Positions 20,875-30,352 of a stretch of DNA of 64,000 nucleotides are shown here, in pieces. The notes below the pieces were generated by a model, which worked only from the letters and a program-made list of their open reading frames with translations, ran no database searches and was not told where the DNA came from. Position 1 is the stretch's first letter; each line of letters starts with the position of its first letter. Location: IMG/VR virus record IMGVR_UViG_3300032316_000223, positions 1 through 64,000 of that record; one strand, given 5' to 3'. The stretch is from a virus. The translations under genes and the position numbers were made by a program.

Positions 20875-23800
20875 ATGTCTACCCCATCAAATTTATATGC
20901 AGAAAAAGTATATTCTGAGCATCCACTAGTTTTGTGGGCATTAGACGACACCCTTGACTATAAAAGTTTAATTACTGAAGCGCAACGCAATCTTACAACC
21001 TTGTGGGCAAAAACAAACTGCGTAGTTTCAGCATCAGCCGAAGATTTAGATGAACCATTTTTAGATAGTAGTTTGTCAAGAATTAGAGTTAACGTTCCAT
21101 CAACAGAAACACTTGAATCATCAGTGATTAGCCCCAACATACTTAATATTAACACTCTTGCAGATCTTGGAACATTTACTGTTGGATCATACTTTTACTC
21201 AAATAGCGTTTATTTGCAAAGTGTTTCTATAGGTTATGAATATACAGATCCAGCCACATCAACCATAGTTCAAAATTTAAAAACATTTACTAGCACACTT
21301 TATCAAAAATGGGGATTTATTTCTGAAACTTTTGAAATTCCAAATGTTTCTGCACAATTACGAATTGTTGTTAAAATTAAAATTTTTGAAGGTTCAGGAA
21401 CATCAGCAGAGAATGAGTTTTATATAAATGGCATTACTTTTGGGCAATGGAATGAAGAATTTAATACATACTCTTTAAATGGAATAACAGAGACCACTGT
21501 GCCAGCAACAGTAAGCATCTATGGCGGATATGATGCAGTAGAGGCACAAGCATATGGAGTTGCAGAAGACTCTGGATACTATATTACTGAAGGTGGTTTA
21601 AAGTGTAAAAATGCTGGCATTCCTTTAGTTTACGGTGCAAGCGGAGTAACAAGATTAGAACCAAATACTGACGCATCTTTAATTCTTCCAGGTAAAGGAT
21701 TTTTAAATAAAAAGGGCCAGTATAACGACTACACAATTGAGTTCTGGGCAAGAATAGCAGTAAACACATCTACACCATTTAAAATATTTGGACCAATATC
21801 GTCTGAAGATGGTTTGTATGTTGAAGATGGATTTTTAACATTAGTTATTGGCGATCAGTTTTCATCACACTTTGTTGGTGAGTGGTTTAGACCAATGCTT
21901 ATTCATATTCGTTTAATTAAAGATTCTGCATCTTTATTGGTTAATGGTGAAGAGGTTTTATCATTATCTTTAGATACCACTAATCTAACTCTTCCAGAAG
22001 AACTTGACAATAGCGGAGACAATCAAGACTGGGTAGGATTCTATGCAAGCAATGCTGTGTACCCTTTTGAAATTGACTGCGTTGCTATATATTCTTATCA
22101 GGTTCCAGTTACAGTTGCAAAGCGCAGGTGGGTTTATGGACAAGGAGTTATTTCTGCAGAGGGAATAAACTCATCTTATGGAGGAACAACTGCCTTTATA
22201 GATTATCCATTTGCAAATTATACGGCTAACTATAATTATCCAGACTTTGCTGGTTGGGATCAAGGAAGTTTTGATAACCTAGCAACTAGTCAAACAAATT
22301 TAAGAACCCCTGAGTATGCTTTGCCAGAAATATTCCTAGGCAATAAAACATTACAAGAACTGTATGATGCAAATAAAAACATACAAGATAACGAGTCTGG
22401 TCCTGTTATCAGCGATAAGTTTTTGTCTTTTAGACCTAATAATACTTGGAACTCTGTTGAGTCATATATTAATTTTTCAAGATTTAACCTATTGTCAAGC
22501 GAAGTTGAAAGTTGTTACGGAGTATTTAGTTCTAACAACTTAGCATCAGATGAAATATTATTTAAAATATATAACCCTTTAAACAATAACTATTTTACGA
22601 TTCTTAAAGACGGAAACTTAATTAAATATTCCTTAACCTATAATGGAACCGCTCAACTGCTGTTTACCTCTACCGCAATAACGGCTAATAGTCTTTTTGC
22701 AGTTGGATTTAATATAAAAACATTATCAGAAAAATTTGGTAGTAACATGAGTTCTTTTTTTGGAAATCAAAGTTCTCTAAAGATGTATGTGTGTGGAGAT
22801 AACTCTGGAGACTACACTTTTACAGGAAGACTTTATTCTATTGGACTAGGAACAACTTTAAATTCTACAAAAATAACAAACTATATTGACACAAACGGTT
22901 TTGTTGAATTAGACAAGGGGCAGCAGTTAATTAATCACACAGCCAGTTATACAGTCCTTCCTTCAGAAGCATATGAAAAGTATTTCTTGGATATAGGCAT
23001 TGCAGGATACTGGCAAGATTACCTGCCTCTTTCTTACTTTGCTCAATTTGTAAAAAATAACAATGATGAAGAATTTTATGAAATAGACTTTTTACAATTT
23101 AATTTAGGATATCCAACAACAACCACTCTAGAGCAAGAGTCTGGAACATCTTCTTCTTATTATAATACAGATGGCGCACAAATAAAAAGTTATGTAACAT
23201 TTCAATATGTTGCAGATGGGGCAAACACACCAATTTCTTTTGCTAATGAAGAGCCAGCAAATGAATACAAGGTTCTTGACTTAAATAACTATGAAAACTG
23301 GGAAACAACAAGGTTTGAAATTTTAAACAATACATTGATCTATCCAATTAAAACTATAGACTTTAATAAAATTGCAATTGTCTATAGTCTTGAATTTAAC
23401 AGTCGTGGAGTTTTAACTAAGCCAATTCTATTAAACAAATTACAGTTGGCTTCTCAAGCATTTAATGATAACTCTTTTAATCCAATAGGCACAAGATTTG
23501 GAGTAGATTTATTTCCATATAAAAAGAATGGAATTTATTTTGATTACAAATCTAAAAATCCGTTTAGCATATATAAAGAAAGCACCCCATACTTATATTT
23601 AACAAAAACATCTGGAATTGAAGTACGTGGTGAAATAAATATTCTAGAGAATCGTGGACTAAATCTTCCAATTAATAAAGAGTTAGCAACAGACTACAAG
23701 GTAAGCGCTATGCAGTTATGGCTAAGATATGATCAGGACGCATTTCCAACAACTGCAACAGAGATTTTTGAAATTAACCATAAAGGCGGAACCCTTAAGT

Positions 23801-24339
23801 TTTACCTACAAGCAAACAGTGCTGATCTAGACAGAGGTAGGATATTTGTTTTGAATCAAAACGGTGTTCCCTATAATGGTGTTGGATTTTATTTAAATGG
23901 TAGTCTAGTAAGAGAGCCAGTTCTACCCCTTAAAGGATGGTCTTCAATAGGAATAGCATTTTTAACTTCTCTTGTTTATAATTCATATCTTGGAAGCATA
24001 AACTTGACGGGGCCAATATTATTTAACAACATTGCATACTATCAGGCAAACAGCCTACAAGAGGTTGAAAGCAGAACCCTAAGAACTTGGTTCCAGGTAT
24101 TGACAGATGGTATTACAACAAATGATTGGCAATTTTGGTCCAGTAACTTTACCTGGGATGGAATGTTAGTAATAGGATCATCAGAGTTCTACGGAATTAA
24201 CCCCTCAGATATTTACAAGACATATATAGGCACAAATAAAATAATTGTTGATGACGGAGAAGGATTAGTCTATCAACCTGAAAAATTAAATATATATGCA
24301 AGTACAGAGTGGTCAACCAACGTCTCTACACCAGTATAA
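20875..24339 (+). CDS. Large tail adhesin with LamG/concanavalin-like domains, 1154 aa
   Basis: The N terminus NLYAEKVYSEHPLVLWALDD is typical of virion proteins carrying lectin modules. Residues about 283-420 (YNDYTIEFWARIAV ... LLVNGEEVLSLSL) have the LamG jelly-roll pattern. A second related domain lies at about 945-1065 (SAMQLWLRYDQDA ... GWSSIGIAFLTS). The centre is beta-rich without clear assignment. Probably a tail-tip glycan-binding protein. Strong promoter and ribosome binding site; last gene before the head module. Confidence 0.65.
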   Translation: MSTPSNLYAEKVYSEHPLVLWALDDTLDYKSLITEAQRNLTTLWAKTNCVVSASAEDLDEPFLDSSLSRIRVNVPSTETLESSVISPNILNINTLADLGTFTVGSYFYSNSVYLQSVSIGYEYTDPATSTIVQNLKTFTSTLYQKWGFISETFEIPNVSAQLRIVVKIKIFEGSGTSAENEFYINGITFGQWNEEFNTYSLNGITETTVPATVSIYGGYDAVEAQAYGVAEDSGYYITEGGLKCKNAGIPLVYGASGVTRLEPNTDASLILPGKGFLNKKGQYNDYTIEFWARIAVNTSTPFKIFGPISSEDGLYVEDGFLTLVIGDQFSSHFVGEWFRPMLIHIRLIKDSASLLVNGEEVLSLSLDTTNLTLPEELDNSGDNQDWVGFYASNAVYPFEIDCVAIYSYQVPVTVAKRRWVYGQGVISAEGINSSYGGTTAFIDYPFANYTANYNYPDFAGWDQGSFDNLATSQTNLRTPEYALPEIFLGNKTLQELYDANKNIQDNESGPVISDKFLSFRPNNTWNSVESYINFSRFNLLSSEVESCYGVFSSNNLASDEILFKIYNPLNNNYFTILKDGNLIKYSLTYNGTAQLLFTSTAITANSLFAVGFNIKTLSEKFGSNMSSFFGNQSSLKMYVCGDNSGDYTFTGRLYSIGLGTTLNSTKITNYIDTNGFVELDKGQQLINHTASYTVLPSEAYEKYFLDIGIAGYWQDYLPLSYFAQFVKNNNDEEFYEIDFLQFNLGYPTTTTLEQESGTSSSYYNTDGAQIKSYVTFQYVADGANTPISFANEEPANEYKVLDLNNYENWETTRFEILNNTLIYPIKTIDFNKIAIVYSLEFNSRGVLTKPILLNKLQLASQAFNDNSFNPIGTRFGVDLFPYKKNGIYFDYKSKNPFSIYKESTPYLYLTKTSGIEVRGEINILENRGLNLPINKELATDYKVSAMQLWLRYDQDAFPTTATEIFEINHKGGTLKFYLQANSADLDRGRIFVLNQNGVPYNGVGFYLNGSLVREPVLPLKGWSSIGIAFLTSLVYNSYLGSINLTGPILFNNIAYYQANSLQEVESRTLRTWFQVLTDGITTNDWQFWSSNFTWDGMLVIGSSEFYGINPSDIYKTYIGTNKIIVDDGEGLVYQPEKLNIYASTEWSTNVSTPV

Positions 24340-24344
24340 TCTGA

Positions 24345-24350
24345 TATACT
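24345..24350 (+). promoter_or_regulatory. Extended -10 element that decides the next start
   Basis: TGATATACT ends 7 nt before the ATG at 24358. The in-frame ATG at 24352 is only 1 nt downstream of the -10 and would not be in a transcript from it. A TATAAT at 24335-24340 overlapping the previous stop is an alternative. Confidence 0.5.
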
Positions 24351-24357
24351 TATGGTT

Positions 24358-24753
24358 ATGGAATCCCTAATTAACCCAAAAACTGGTAAGCCTTATGTTA
24401 AAAATGTCCGTCGCCAGGTAATAGATAAGCATTATGACTGGGGTCTTTACGTATATAAGACATCCTCTGGTAAATGGTTTACAGACGAAGAAGGATCAGT
24501 TCTAAATATACCTTCCGACCGTGGAGACATTTCAAAAATTGCAGAGTTAAAAAAAGTTGCAATACATTACGGAGATGATGGACTTGGCACAGCAGTATTT
24601 GTTCCAGGGCTAACTCAAGTTAGTGAAGAAGAGTATTCCGAACAAAAGGCAAGATTAAAAGAAGGATTAATTCCTTCAATGAATGATTTAGGTGCCTGGC
24701 ATGCAGCACAACAAACATTGGAAAAACATGGAAGAGGTGCAATGGATGAGTGA
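24358..24753 (+). CDS. Hypothetical protein upstream of the portal, 131 aa
   Basis: The start at 24358 (MESLINPKTGKPYVKN) is inferred from leaderless spacing; 24352 is in frame. Basic N terminus, then YDWGLYVYKTSSGKWFTDEEG, and a helical C terminus. Overlaps the portal start by 8 nt. Position between terminator-free tail genes and the portal suggests a head or packaging accessory. Not recognised. Confidence 0.55.
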   Translation: MESLINPKTGKPYVKNVRRQVIDKHYDWGLYVYKTSSGKWFTDEEGSVLNIPSDRGDISKIAELKKVAIHYGDDGLGTAVFVPGLTQVSEEEYSEQKARLKEGLIPSMNDLGAWHAAQQTLEKHGRGAMDE

Positions 24754-26350
24754 TCAAGAATATATCCGTGCAAGTCTTAATACAGAAGAAAAACAAGACA
24801 ACATTTTTAAATCACATGACCCATTTAACAAAACTTGGGATGTTTTAAAAGATTATGTTGGGCTTGACCAAAACTTTCGTCGTAGAACAACTCGTAATTT
24901 AACAAAATATGCTGCACCCGAATTCAATGAAGCATACTTAGACGCAGCAAACGCAACACCATCTGGAGTAAATGCTGGATCTAAACAAATCAATCCTGGC
25001 ACGGTATATAGGAATGGTTACGGACTATTTGACGTAATTACTCCTCCATACAACATGTACGAATTAGCCAACTTCTATGACACATCATTTGCTAACCATG
25101 CTGCAATTGACGCCAAGGTAGAAAACATTGTAGGTCTTGGATATCGCTTTGATATATCGGATAGAACGTTGTTAAGGTTTGAAATGAACGAAGATGCAGG
25201 TGCGGTAGAACGTGCTCGTAATCGTATTGAAAGAGCCAAGATTCAGGTACGTGACTGGTTAGAAAATTTAAATGATGATGATAGTTTTACAAAAACAATG
25301 GAAAAAGTTTACACAGACCTTCAGGCAACAGGTAATGGATTCATTGAAGTAGGTAGAACAACTGCTGGAGAAATTGGCTATGTTGGCCACATTCCAGCAA
25401 CAACTGTTCGTATACGACGTTTACGTGATGGTTTTGTGCAGATTATTGGTCAAAAGGTAGTTTACTTTAGAAACTTTGGAGCAAAAAATGCAAACCCTAT
25501 GGGTACAGATCCACGCCCTAATGAAATAATTCATTTAAAAGAATACTCACCTTTAAATACATTTTACGGTATTCCAGATATTATTGCAGCAATGCCATCT
25601 CTTATTGGAGATCAACTTGCTTCTCAATATAACATTGACTACTTTGAAAATAAGGCTGTTCCAAGATATGTTGTAACCTTAAAAGGTGCAAAACTTTCAG
25701 GTGATGCTGAAGATAAAATGTTTAGATTTTTACAGACTGGCCTTAAGGCTCAATCACACAGAACCCTTTATATTCCGCTTCCTGGAGACACAGAAGGAAA
25801 TAAGGTTGAATTTAAGATGGAACCAATTGAAAACGGTATCCAGGATGGCTCATTTAAAGAGTATCGCAAACAAAACCGTGATGATATTTTAATTGCCCAT
25901 CAAGTTCCTATTTCAAAACTAGGTGGTGCAGATTCTGGAGGCGTTGCAGCAGCGCTTTCTCAAGACCGTACATTTAAAGAACAGGTATCTCGTCCAGCGC
26001 AGAGACATTTGGAAAAGGTTGTAAACAAAATCATAAGAGAAAAAACAGACATTCTTGAACTTAGGTTTAACGAACTAACCCTAACTGATGAAATTGCACA
26101 ATCTCAAATTCTTGAAAGATATGTAAAGACTCAGGTTATGACTCCAAATGAGGCTCGTGAAATGTTAGACTTGCCATTAAGAGCAGATGGAGATACGCCA
26201 TTTGTTATGTCTCCAAGACAAGCAACCGATGCTAGAGCAAATTTAGCAGGGGATCGTCAAAGAGATTCAGAAAGAACAAATAACAATTCTGATTCGCCAA
26301 CTACTATATCTGGACGTAATGCACAAGGTGAGGGTAGATCGTCTCAATAA
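24746..26350 (+). CDS. Portal protein, 534 aa
   Basis: Forms the dodecameric DNA entry channel at one capsid vertex. The start at 24746 (MSDQEYIRASLN) follows GGAAGAGGTG; the frame is open upstream to 24692. Residues about 260-300 (PNEIIHLKEYSPLNTFYGIP, then DIIAAMPSLIGDQLAS) are a typical portal core. The NIDYFENKAVPRYV segment and the QNRDDILIAHQVPISKLG stretch also fit the phage portal family. The polar, Ser/Asn-rich C terminus is usual. It is followed by protease and capsid genes in the standard order. Confidence 0.9.
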   Translation: MSDQEYIRASLNTEEKQDNIFKSHDPFNKTWDVLKDYVGLDQNFRRRTTRNLTKYAAPEFNEAYLDAANATPSGVNAGSKQINPGTVYRNGYGLFDVITPPYNMYELANFYDTSFANHAAIDAKVENIVGLGYRFDISDRTLLRFEMNEDAGAVERARNRIERAKIQVRDWLENLNDDDSFTKTMEKVYTDLQATGNGFIEVGRTTAGEIGYVGHIPATTVRIRRLRDGFVQIIGQKVVYFRNFGAKNANPMGTDPRPNEIIHLKEYSPLNTFYGIPDIIAAMPSLIGDQLASQYNIDYFENKAVPRYVVTLKGAKLSGDAEDKMFRFLQTGLKAQSHRTLYIPLPGDTEGNKVEFKMEPIENGIQDGSFKEYRKQNRDDILIAHQVPISKLGGADSGGVAAALSQDRTFKEQVSRPAQRHLEKVVNKIIREKTDILELRFNELTLTDEIAQSQILERYVKTQVMTPNEAREMLDLPLRADGDTPFVMSPRQATDARANLAGDRQRDSERTNNNSDSPTTISGRNAQGEGRSSQ

Positions 26351-26375
26351 TTGAGAAATTCCTTCAAAGCGGTGC

Positions 26376-26381
26376 TATAAT
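26376..26381 (+). promoter_or_regulatory. Extended -10 element, leaderless type
   Basis: TGCTATAAT ends 9 nt before the ATG at 26391. Confidence 0.6.
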
Positions 26382-26390
26382 TATAACGTT

Positions 26391-27722
26391 ATGTTAATAA
26401 ACAAGGCTCATTGGGAAACTAAAGGTGACAGTGTTCGCCTTTCAATGCCCATTGGAAAAGTAGATGTTGAGCGCCGTATGGTCTCTGGTTTTGCAACCCT
26501 AGACAACGTTGATCGTCAAAATGACATTGTAACAACAGAATCTAGTATAAACGCTTTTAAGAATTTCCGTGGTAACCTTCGTGAAATGCATCAACCAAGT
26601 GCTGTTGGTAAAATTGTTTCTTTTAAAGAAGATAAGTATTTTGATCCAAGTACTAAAAAGTTTTATAGCGGAGTTTATGTTTCTGCTTACGTTTCCAAAG
26701 GTGCACAGAATGCATGGGAAAAAGTTTTAGACGGAACCTATACTGGTTTTTCAATAGGTGGAAACATTAAAGAATGGGATGACGCTTACGACGAGAAAAT
26801 AGATAAGACAATTCGTGTAATTAAAACTTATGAGTTGTCAGAACTTTCTCTTGTAGATAATCCAGCAAATCAATTTGCAAACATAGTTTCTATTGAAAAA
26901 ATTAATGGGCAAAACGTAGTTGATGGATATCTATCAAAAACAGAAATTGAAAATGTATTTTGGGACTCAGAAAACGGTATTGTCATGGTATCTGATTCTG
27001 ACTCTGCAACAAGTCCAGTAAATGGTAATGCAATGCAAAACATTGGTTTTATAGAAAAGAATGATAAAGATACTGAAAAACTAATAAAATTCTTAGTTGA
27101 TAGTGCTAAAGGCATTAATACAATTAAGATTACTAAGGAGGTAAATCTAATGACAGAATCAACAAACACAGTTTCAGAAACTGTAGTTGAAAATGCAGAG
27201 GTTGCTCCAGAGGCACAAGCAGCAGAGGTAGTAGCAGAAGCAACAGCAATTGTTGCAGAAGCAGTAGAAACCCCTGCAGTCGCTGAAGAAGCACCAGCAG
27301 TTGAAGAACTTGCTCTTGCTAAATCAGATGACGCTAGTGCAGAATCTTCTGTTGCAAAAGCAGCAGTTGAAGTAGAGACTGTGGTGGAAAAATCCGTTGC
27401 AGATGTTAAAGAAGAAGTTGCTAAAGCGGTTTCAGAAATTAATAATTCTCTTACTAATGCCTTTGGCGATCTTGCTGCAACTATCAAATCTCTTAACGAG
27501 AAGGTAACAGCAGTAACAAAATCTCTTGAATCGGTAACATCTGATGTTAATGGAATCAAGAACAACTTTAACGAGTTTGGCAAGCGAGTAGATCTTGTAG
27601 AACAAGACACTGCTTTCCGCAAGTCTGGCGATCTAGGCGAGATCGTACAGGAATCACCACAAGTGATTCATAAAACCCTATGGGGCGGTCGTTTCCTCAC
27701 AAATGCCGACCTATTTAACTAA
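26391..27722 (+). CDS. Prohead protease fused to scaffold domain, 443 aa
   Basis: Residues 1-165 resemble XkdF/HK97-type prohead proteases: GFATLDNVDRQNDIV, candidate catalytic His67 in REMHQP, Ser121 in TGFSIGG, and ELSLVDNPAN. Residues 254-443 are an acidic Ala/Glu/Val-rich coiled region ending in a conserved-looking VIHKTLWGGRFL tail, fitting a scaffold that is cut out during capsid maturation. An internal start at 27150 would also give the scaffold alone. Confidence 0.8.
   Translation: MLINKAHWETKGDSVRLSMPIGKVDVERRMVSGFATLDNVDRQNDIVTTESSINAFKNFRGNLREMHQPSAVGKIVSFKEDKYFDPSTKKFYSGVYVSAYVSKGAQNAWEKVLDGTYTGFSIGGNIKEWDDAYDEKIDKTIRVIKTYELSELSLVDNPANQFANIVSIEKINGQNVVDGYLSKTEIENVFWDSENGIVMVSDSDSATSPVNGNAMQNIGFIEKNDKDTEKLIKFLVDSAKGINTIKITKEVNLMTESTNTVSETVVENAEVAPEAQAAEVVAEATAIVAEAVETPAVAEEAPAVEELALAKSDDASAESSVAKAAVEVETVVEKSVADVKEEVAKAVSEINNSLTNAFGDLAATIKSLNEKVTAVTKSLESVTSDVNGIKNNFNEFGKRVDLVEQDTAFRKSGDLGEIVQESPQVIHKTLWGGRFLTNADLFN
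27150..27722 (+). CDS. Nested scaffold protein, 190 aa, in frame with the protease
   Basis: AAGGAGGT (27135-27142) lies 8 nt before an in-frame ATG at codon 254 of the protease gene, far better than needed by chance inside a gene. The product (MTESTNTVSETVVENAEV, then Ala/Glu-rich helices) has scaffold-like composition. The arrangement mirrors lambda, where Nu3 starts inside gene C. The parent gene itself has no Shine-Dalgarno sequence, so the internal product should be made in excess. Confidence 0.65.
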   Translation: MTESTNTVSETVVENAEVAPEAQAAEVVAEATAIVAEAVETPAVAEEAPAVEELALAKSDDASAESSVAKAAVEVETVVEKSVADVKEEVAKAVSEINNSLTNAFGDLAATIKSLNEKVTAVTKSLESVTSDVNGIKNNFNEFGKRVDLVEQDTAFRKSGDLGEIVQESPQVIHKTLWGGRFLTNADLFN

Positions 27723-27751
27723 GGTAAAAAATCACTAGGAGGTGAAAAATA

Positions 27752-28900
27752 ATGTCGGAACAAAACACAAACATAGAAAAAAACTATCCAGGTTCAGGTG
27801 GCTCAGGAGCAGAACTTAACTCTCAAGGCGCACTAGTATCTGGTGGTGTTGGAAGTGCTACTGGTCTGAATGCTGCAGGAGGATCTGTAGGTTCACAACT
27901 TGGTAACACTGCTACTGCTGGCTTTGGTGTAACAACTGGAGATAACGCAGTTAATCCAACAGGTAACGCAGGAGGTATTCTTGCACCTGAACAAGCACAA
28001 CGTTTTATTGATTACGTATGGGATGCAACTGTCCTTGCTAAAGATGGCCGTCGTGTCACCATGAGAGCAAACACCATGGAAATTGAAAAAGTCAACGTTG
28101 GAGAACGTGTAATTCGTGCAGCATCACAAGGCTCACCAAACTACACAAACACTGGCGCTAGATTTACAAAAGTTGAACTAACAACAAAAAAGATTCGTCT
28201 TGATTGGGAAGTAGCAACTGAAGCACTTGAAGACAATATTGAAGGCGGAGCATTGGAAGATCGTCTAGTACGATTAATGACCAACGCATTCGGTAACGAT
28301 ATTGAAGATCTTGCTATCAACGGTGATGGAGCAACAGGAGACTTCTTGTCCATCATGTCTGGTTTCGTAAAGCAAACTCGTGGAACAGTAGGAAATGCTG
28401 CTCACGAATATGCTGCAACAGTATCAGACAACAATTTTACTACATCAGTAATGCAAGGCTTGCTATTAGCAATGCCTCGTAAGTACCGTGCACTTAAGAG
28501 CAATCTTAAATTCTACGCAGGTACTGATGCTTTTGCTGGTATTGTTCGTAACAACGGTACACTTGCTGATGCAGTTGCAGAAGCATTTGCTAATCGTCCA
28601 GGAAGCACTGAAGCAAATCGTCAGCAATTCCTTGATGGTGGCGCACAAACACTTGGTAACTCACGCACAACTCGTGTACTAGGTGTAGATGTTCTTGAAG
28701 TTCCTTACTACCCAGCAGGTTATGTTGACTTAACATTCCCTTCTAACCGTGTATGGGGTTTCCAGAGAGACATCACTGTAAACCGTGAATACAAGCCAAA
28801 GAAAGACACAATTGAATACACAGTATTCGTACGATTTGGTCTTGCTTGGGAAGAACTAGATGCAGTCGCTTATGTTGACGCAGATAGTGCTGATTCCTAA
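27752..28900 (+). CDS. Major capsid protein, HK97 fold, 382 aa
   Basis: A Gly/Ser-rich N-terminal 75 residues precede GGILAPEQAQRFIDYVWDAT. Typical features follow: a beta/E-loop region (GERVIRAASQGS, KVELTTKKIRLDWEV), the spine-helix segment ALEDNIEGGALEDRLVRLM, AINGDGATGDFLSIMSGFV and the C-terminal GVDVLEVPYYPAG. The ribosome binding site AGGAGGTGA is strong. A perfect hairpin terminator follows, as expected for the most abundant virion protein. Confidence 0.9.
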   Translation: MSEQNTNIEKNYPGSGGSGAELNSQGALVSGGVGSATGLNAAGGSVGSQLGNTATAGFGVTTGDNAVNPTGNAGGILAPEQAQRFIDYVWDATVLAKDGRRVTMRANTMEIEKVNVGERVIRAASQGSPNYTNTGARFTKVELTTKKIRLDWEVATEALEDNIEGGALEDRLVRLMTNAFGNDIEDLAINGDGATGDFLSIMSGFVKQTRGTVGNAAHEYAATVSDNNFTTSVMQGLLLAMPRKYRALKSNLKFYAGTDAFAGIVRNNGTLADAVAEAFANRPGSTEANRQQFLDGGAQTLGNSRTTRVLGVDVLEVPYYPAGYVDLTFPSNRVWGFQRDITVNREYKPKKDTIEYTVFVRFGLAWEELDAVAYVDADSADS

Positions 28901-28921
28901 AATATAGTCATCACGTACTAG

Positions 28922-28950
28922 GGAGGACGGCATAAAAACCGTCCTCCTTA
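28922..28950 (+). terminator. Terminator after the capsid gene
   Basis: GGAGGACGG (28922-28930) and CCGTCCTCC (28939-28947) form a perfect 9-bp stem with an 8-nt loop, followed by TTATTGTCTTT. Confidence 0.8.
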
Positions 28951-28965
28951 TTGTCTTTCTGATGG

Positions 28966-28971
28966 TATAAT
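28966..28971 (+). promoter_or_regulatory. Extended -10 element
   Basis: TGGTATAAT, 23 nt before the ATG at 28995. It restarts transcription after the capsid terminator. Confidence 0.6.
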
Positions 28972-28994
28972 TACAAGTGAACACAGGAGAAAAA

Positions 28995-29351
28995 ATGAAT
29001 CTAACAATGGATCAATTAAAAGATAAGACAGTCATGGCCCTAAAGGCATACGCAAAGAAAAATAACATAGAGTTGTTTGAATCAAACACAAAACTTGAAA
29101 TTTTAGAAATTTTGGCTAGTTGGATTCCGCCAGAAGTAAAAGAAGAAACTGCAGAAAAAGCAGGTAAAAATAAAGACTTAACAAACAAAATAGCATTACA
29201 CTCAGGCAGGAATCTTCATATGGAAGGTTTGGGAGCATTGAGCGTGGGGTATAACATAGTCTCAAAGGAGGCATCGGAAAAGTGGCTTACTCACAGGTTA
29301 GTACGAATAGCACAACCTGAAGAAGTAGCATCTTATTACGCTAAAGCATAA
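28995..29351 (+). CDS. Head-associated protein with SAP/HeH-like motif, 118 aa
   Basis: ATG 28995 is preferred over the upstream GTG at 28977 because AGGAG lies 5 nt before it. Residues 3-40 (MDQLKDKTVMALKAYAKKNN, then ELFESNTKLEILEIL) have the two-helix pattern of SAP/HeH motifs found in head fibres and head-tail proteins, where they may touch DNA. The C-terminal half is unassigned. Coupled by TAATG to the connector gene. Confidence 0.5.
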   Translation: MNLTMDQLKDKTVMALKAYAKKNNIELFESNTKLEILEILASWIPPEVKEETAEKAGKNKDLTNKIALHSGRNLHMEGLGALSVGYNIVSKEASEKWLTHRLVRIAQPEEVASYYAKA

Positions 29352-30352
29352 TGTCAATAATTCTCCGTCTACCACCATATCCTTTAACTGTTAAGTATAC
29401 AGTTCCAGATGCCAATGCCAAGTATGTCATAGTTATTGAAGATGTTGCAGAGCAATCAGAAGTTGCCGCTTATAGGACATCAAATGCTAGCAAGCAAGTT
29501 AGTTATACCTTAGATGATGATTTTATTAAATACGATAAATCATATGCTTTGACAATCTATGAAGATTTAGAAGAAAGTGGCATGGTTGTAGCAGATCGTG
29601 GAGATATAGTTGTTGAAGATAATCTAGAAGTAAAACGTCCATACGTAGACCCTACACTTTTAGCAGCAGCAAACAATCAAACATCTGCAACAGAGATTGC
29701 TAAATATGTAGAGTATGAAAATTTAGCAAGAACGATCATTGATTCAATAACTGGTGGTTTTTACTATGAGCGTGAATTTGTTGAAATTGTTGGGCAAGAG
29801 GTAGATTATATTCCGCTTTGGAAAAAAGTACATAAAATATTAAGAGTATACGAAAACACAGAACTAGTTTATGACATATACAATCCAGACGGCCCAACTG
29901 TGGGAGATTACACATACGTAATTACTAAAGATAAAACCGCACTTACAAAAGACCCAACAGCATCAGAGGGTGCAATAAATAGAGCAGAACAACGACCATC
30001 AAGAATTCCAATTGGTACGTCAGATTCTTTTTCACTTTTTGATACAGAAGACAGTGGAAACACTATGACCGTAACCCCTGGGGTAGCATTCCCAACTGGA
30101 ATAGATCTTATACTATTGTTAGAAACTGGATACAAAGTAGTACCTATTGATATTCAAGATGCGACAAAACTATTGGTTGAAGATATTAGATGTGGTAAAT
30201 TAGATTATTACAAGAGATATATCAAGAACTACAGCACTGATCAATTTAAAATTGAATACGATAAAAGAATGATTGAGGGTACTGGAAATATTATTGTAGA
30301 CAAGATTTTGTCTAAGTATATTAATAATATTGTTCGTCCTGGAGTGTTGTAA
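29351..30352 (+). CDS. Putative head-tail connector (adaptor) protein, 333 aa
   Basis: The N terminus is a beta-rich domain (LRLPPYPLTVKYTVPDANAKY). Residues about 105-160 are helical (TSATEIAKYVEYENLARTII) and the rest contains EIVGQEVDYIPLWKKVHKIL and a Lys/Tyr-rich end (YYKRYIKNYSTDQFKI). Order and size after the capsid gene fit the adaptor that sits under the portal. Assigned from position and fold impression. Confidence 0.5.
   Translation: MSIILRLPPYPLTVKYTVPDANAKYVIVIEDVAEQSEVAAYRTSNASKQVSYTLDDDFIKYDKSYALTIYEDLEESGMVVADRGDIVVEDNLEVKRPYVDPTLLAAANNQTSATEIAKYVEYENLARTIIDSITGGFYYEREFVEIVGQEVDYIPLWKKVHKILRVYENTELVYDIYNPDGPTVGDYTYVITKDKTALTKDPTASEGAINRAEQRPSRIPIGTSDSFSLFDTEDSGNTMTVTPGVAFPTGIDLILLLETGYKVVPIDIQDATKLLVEDIRCGKLDYYKRYIKNYSTDQFKIEYDKRMIEGTGNIIVDKILSKYINNIVRPGVL

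Noticed and set aside
26870-27622. 250-codon minus-strand frame opposite the protease/scaffold gene
   Set aside because: Antisense shadow of Ala/Glu-rich codons; no start signals and low-complexity product.
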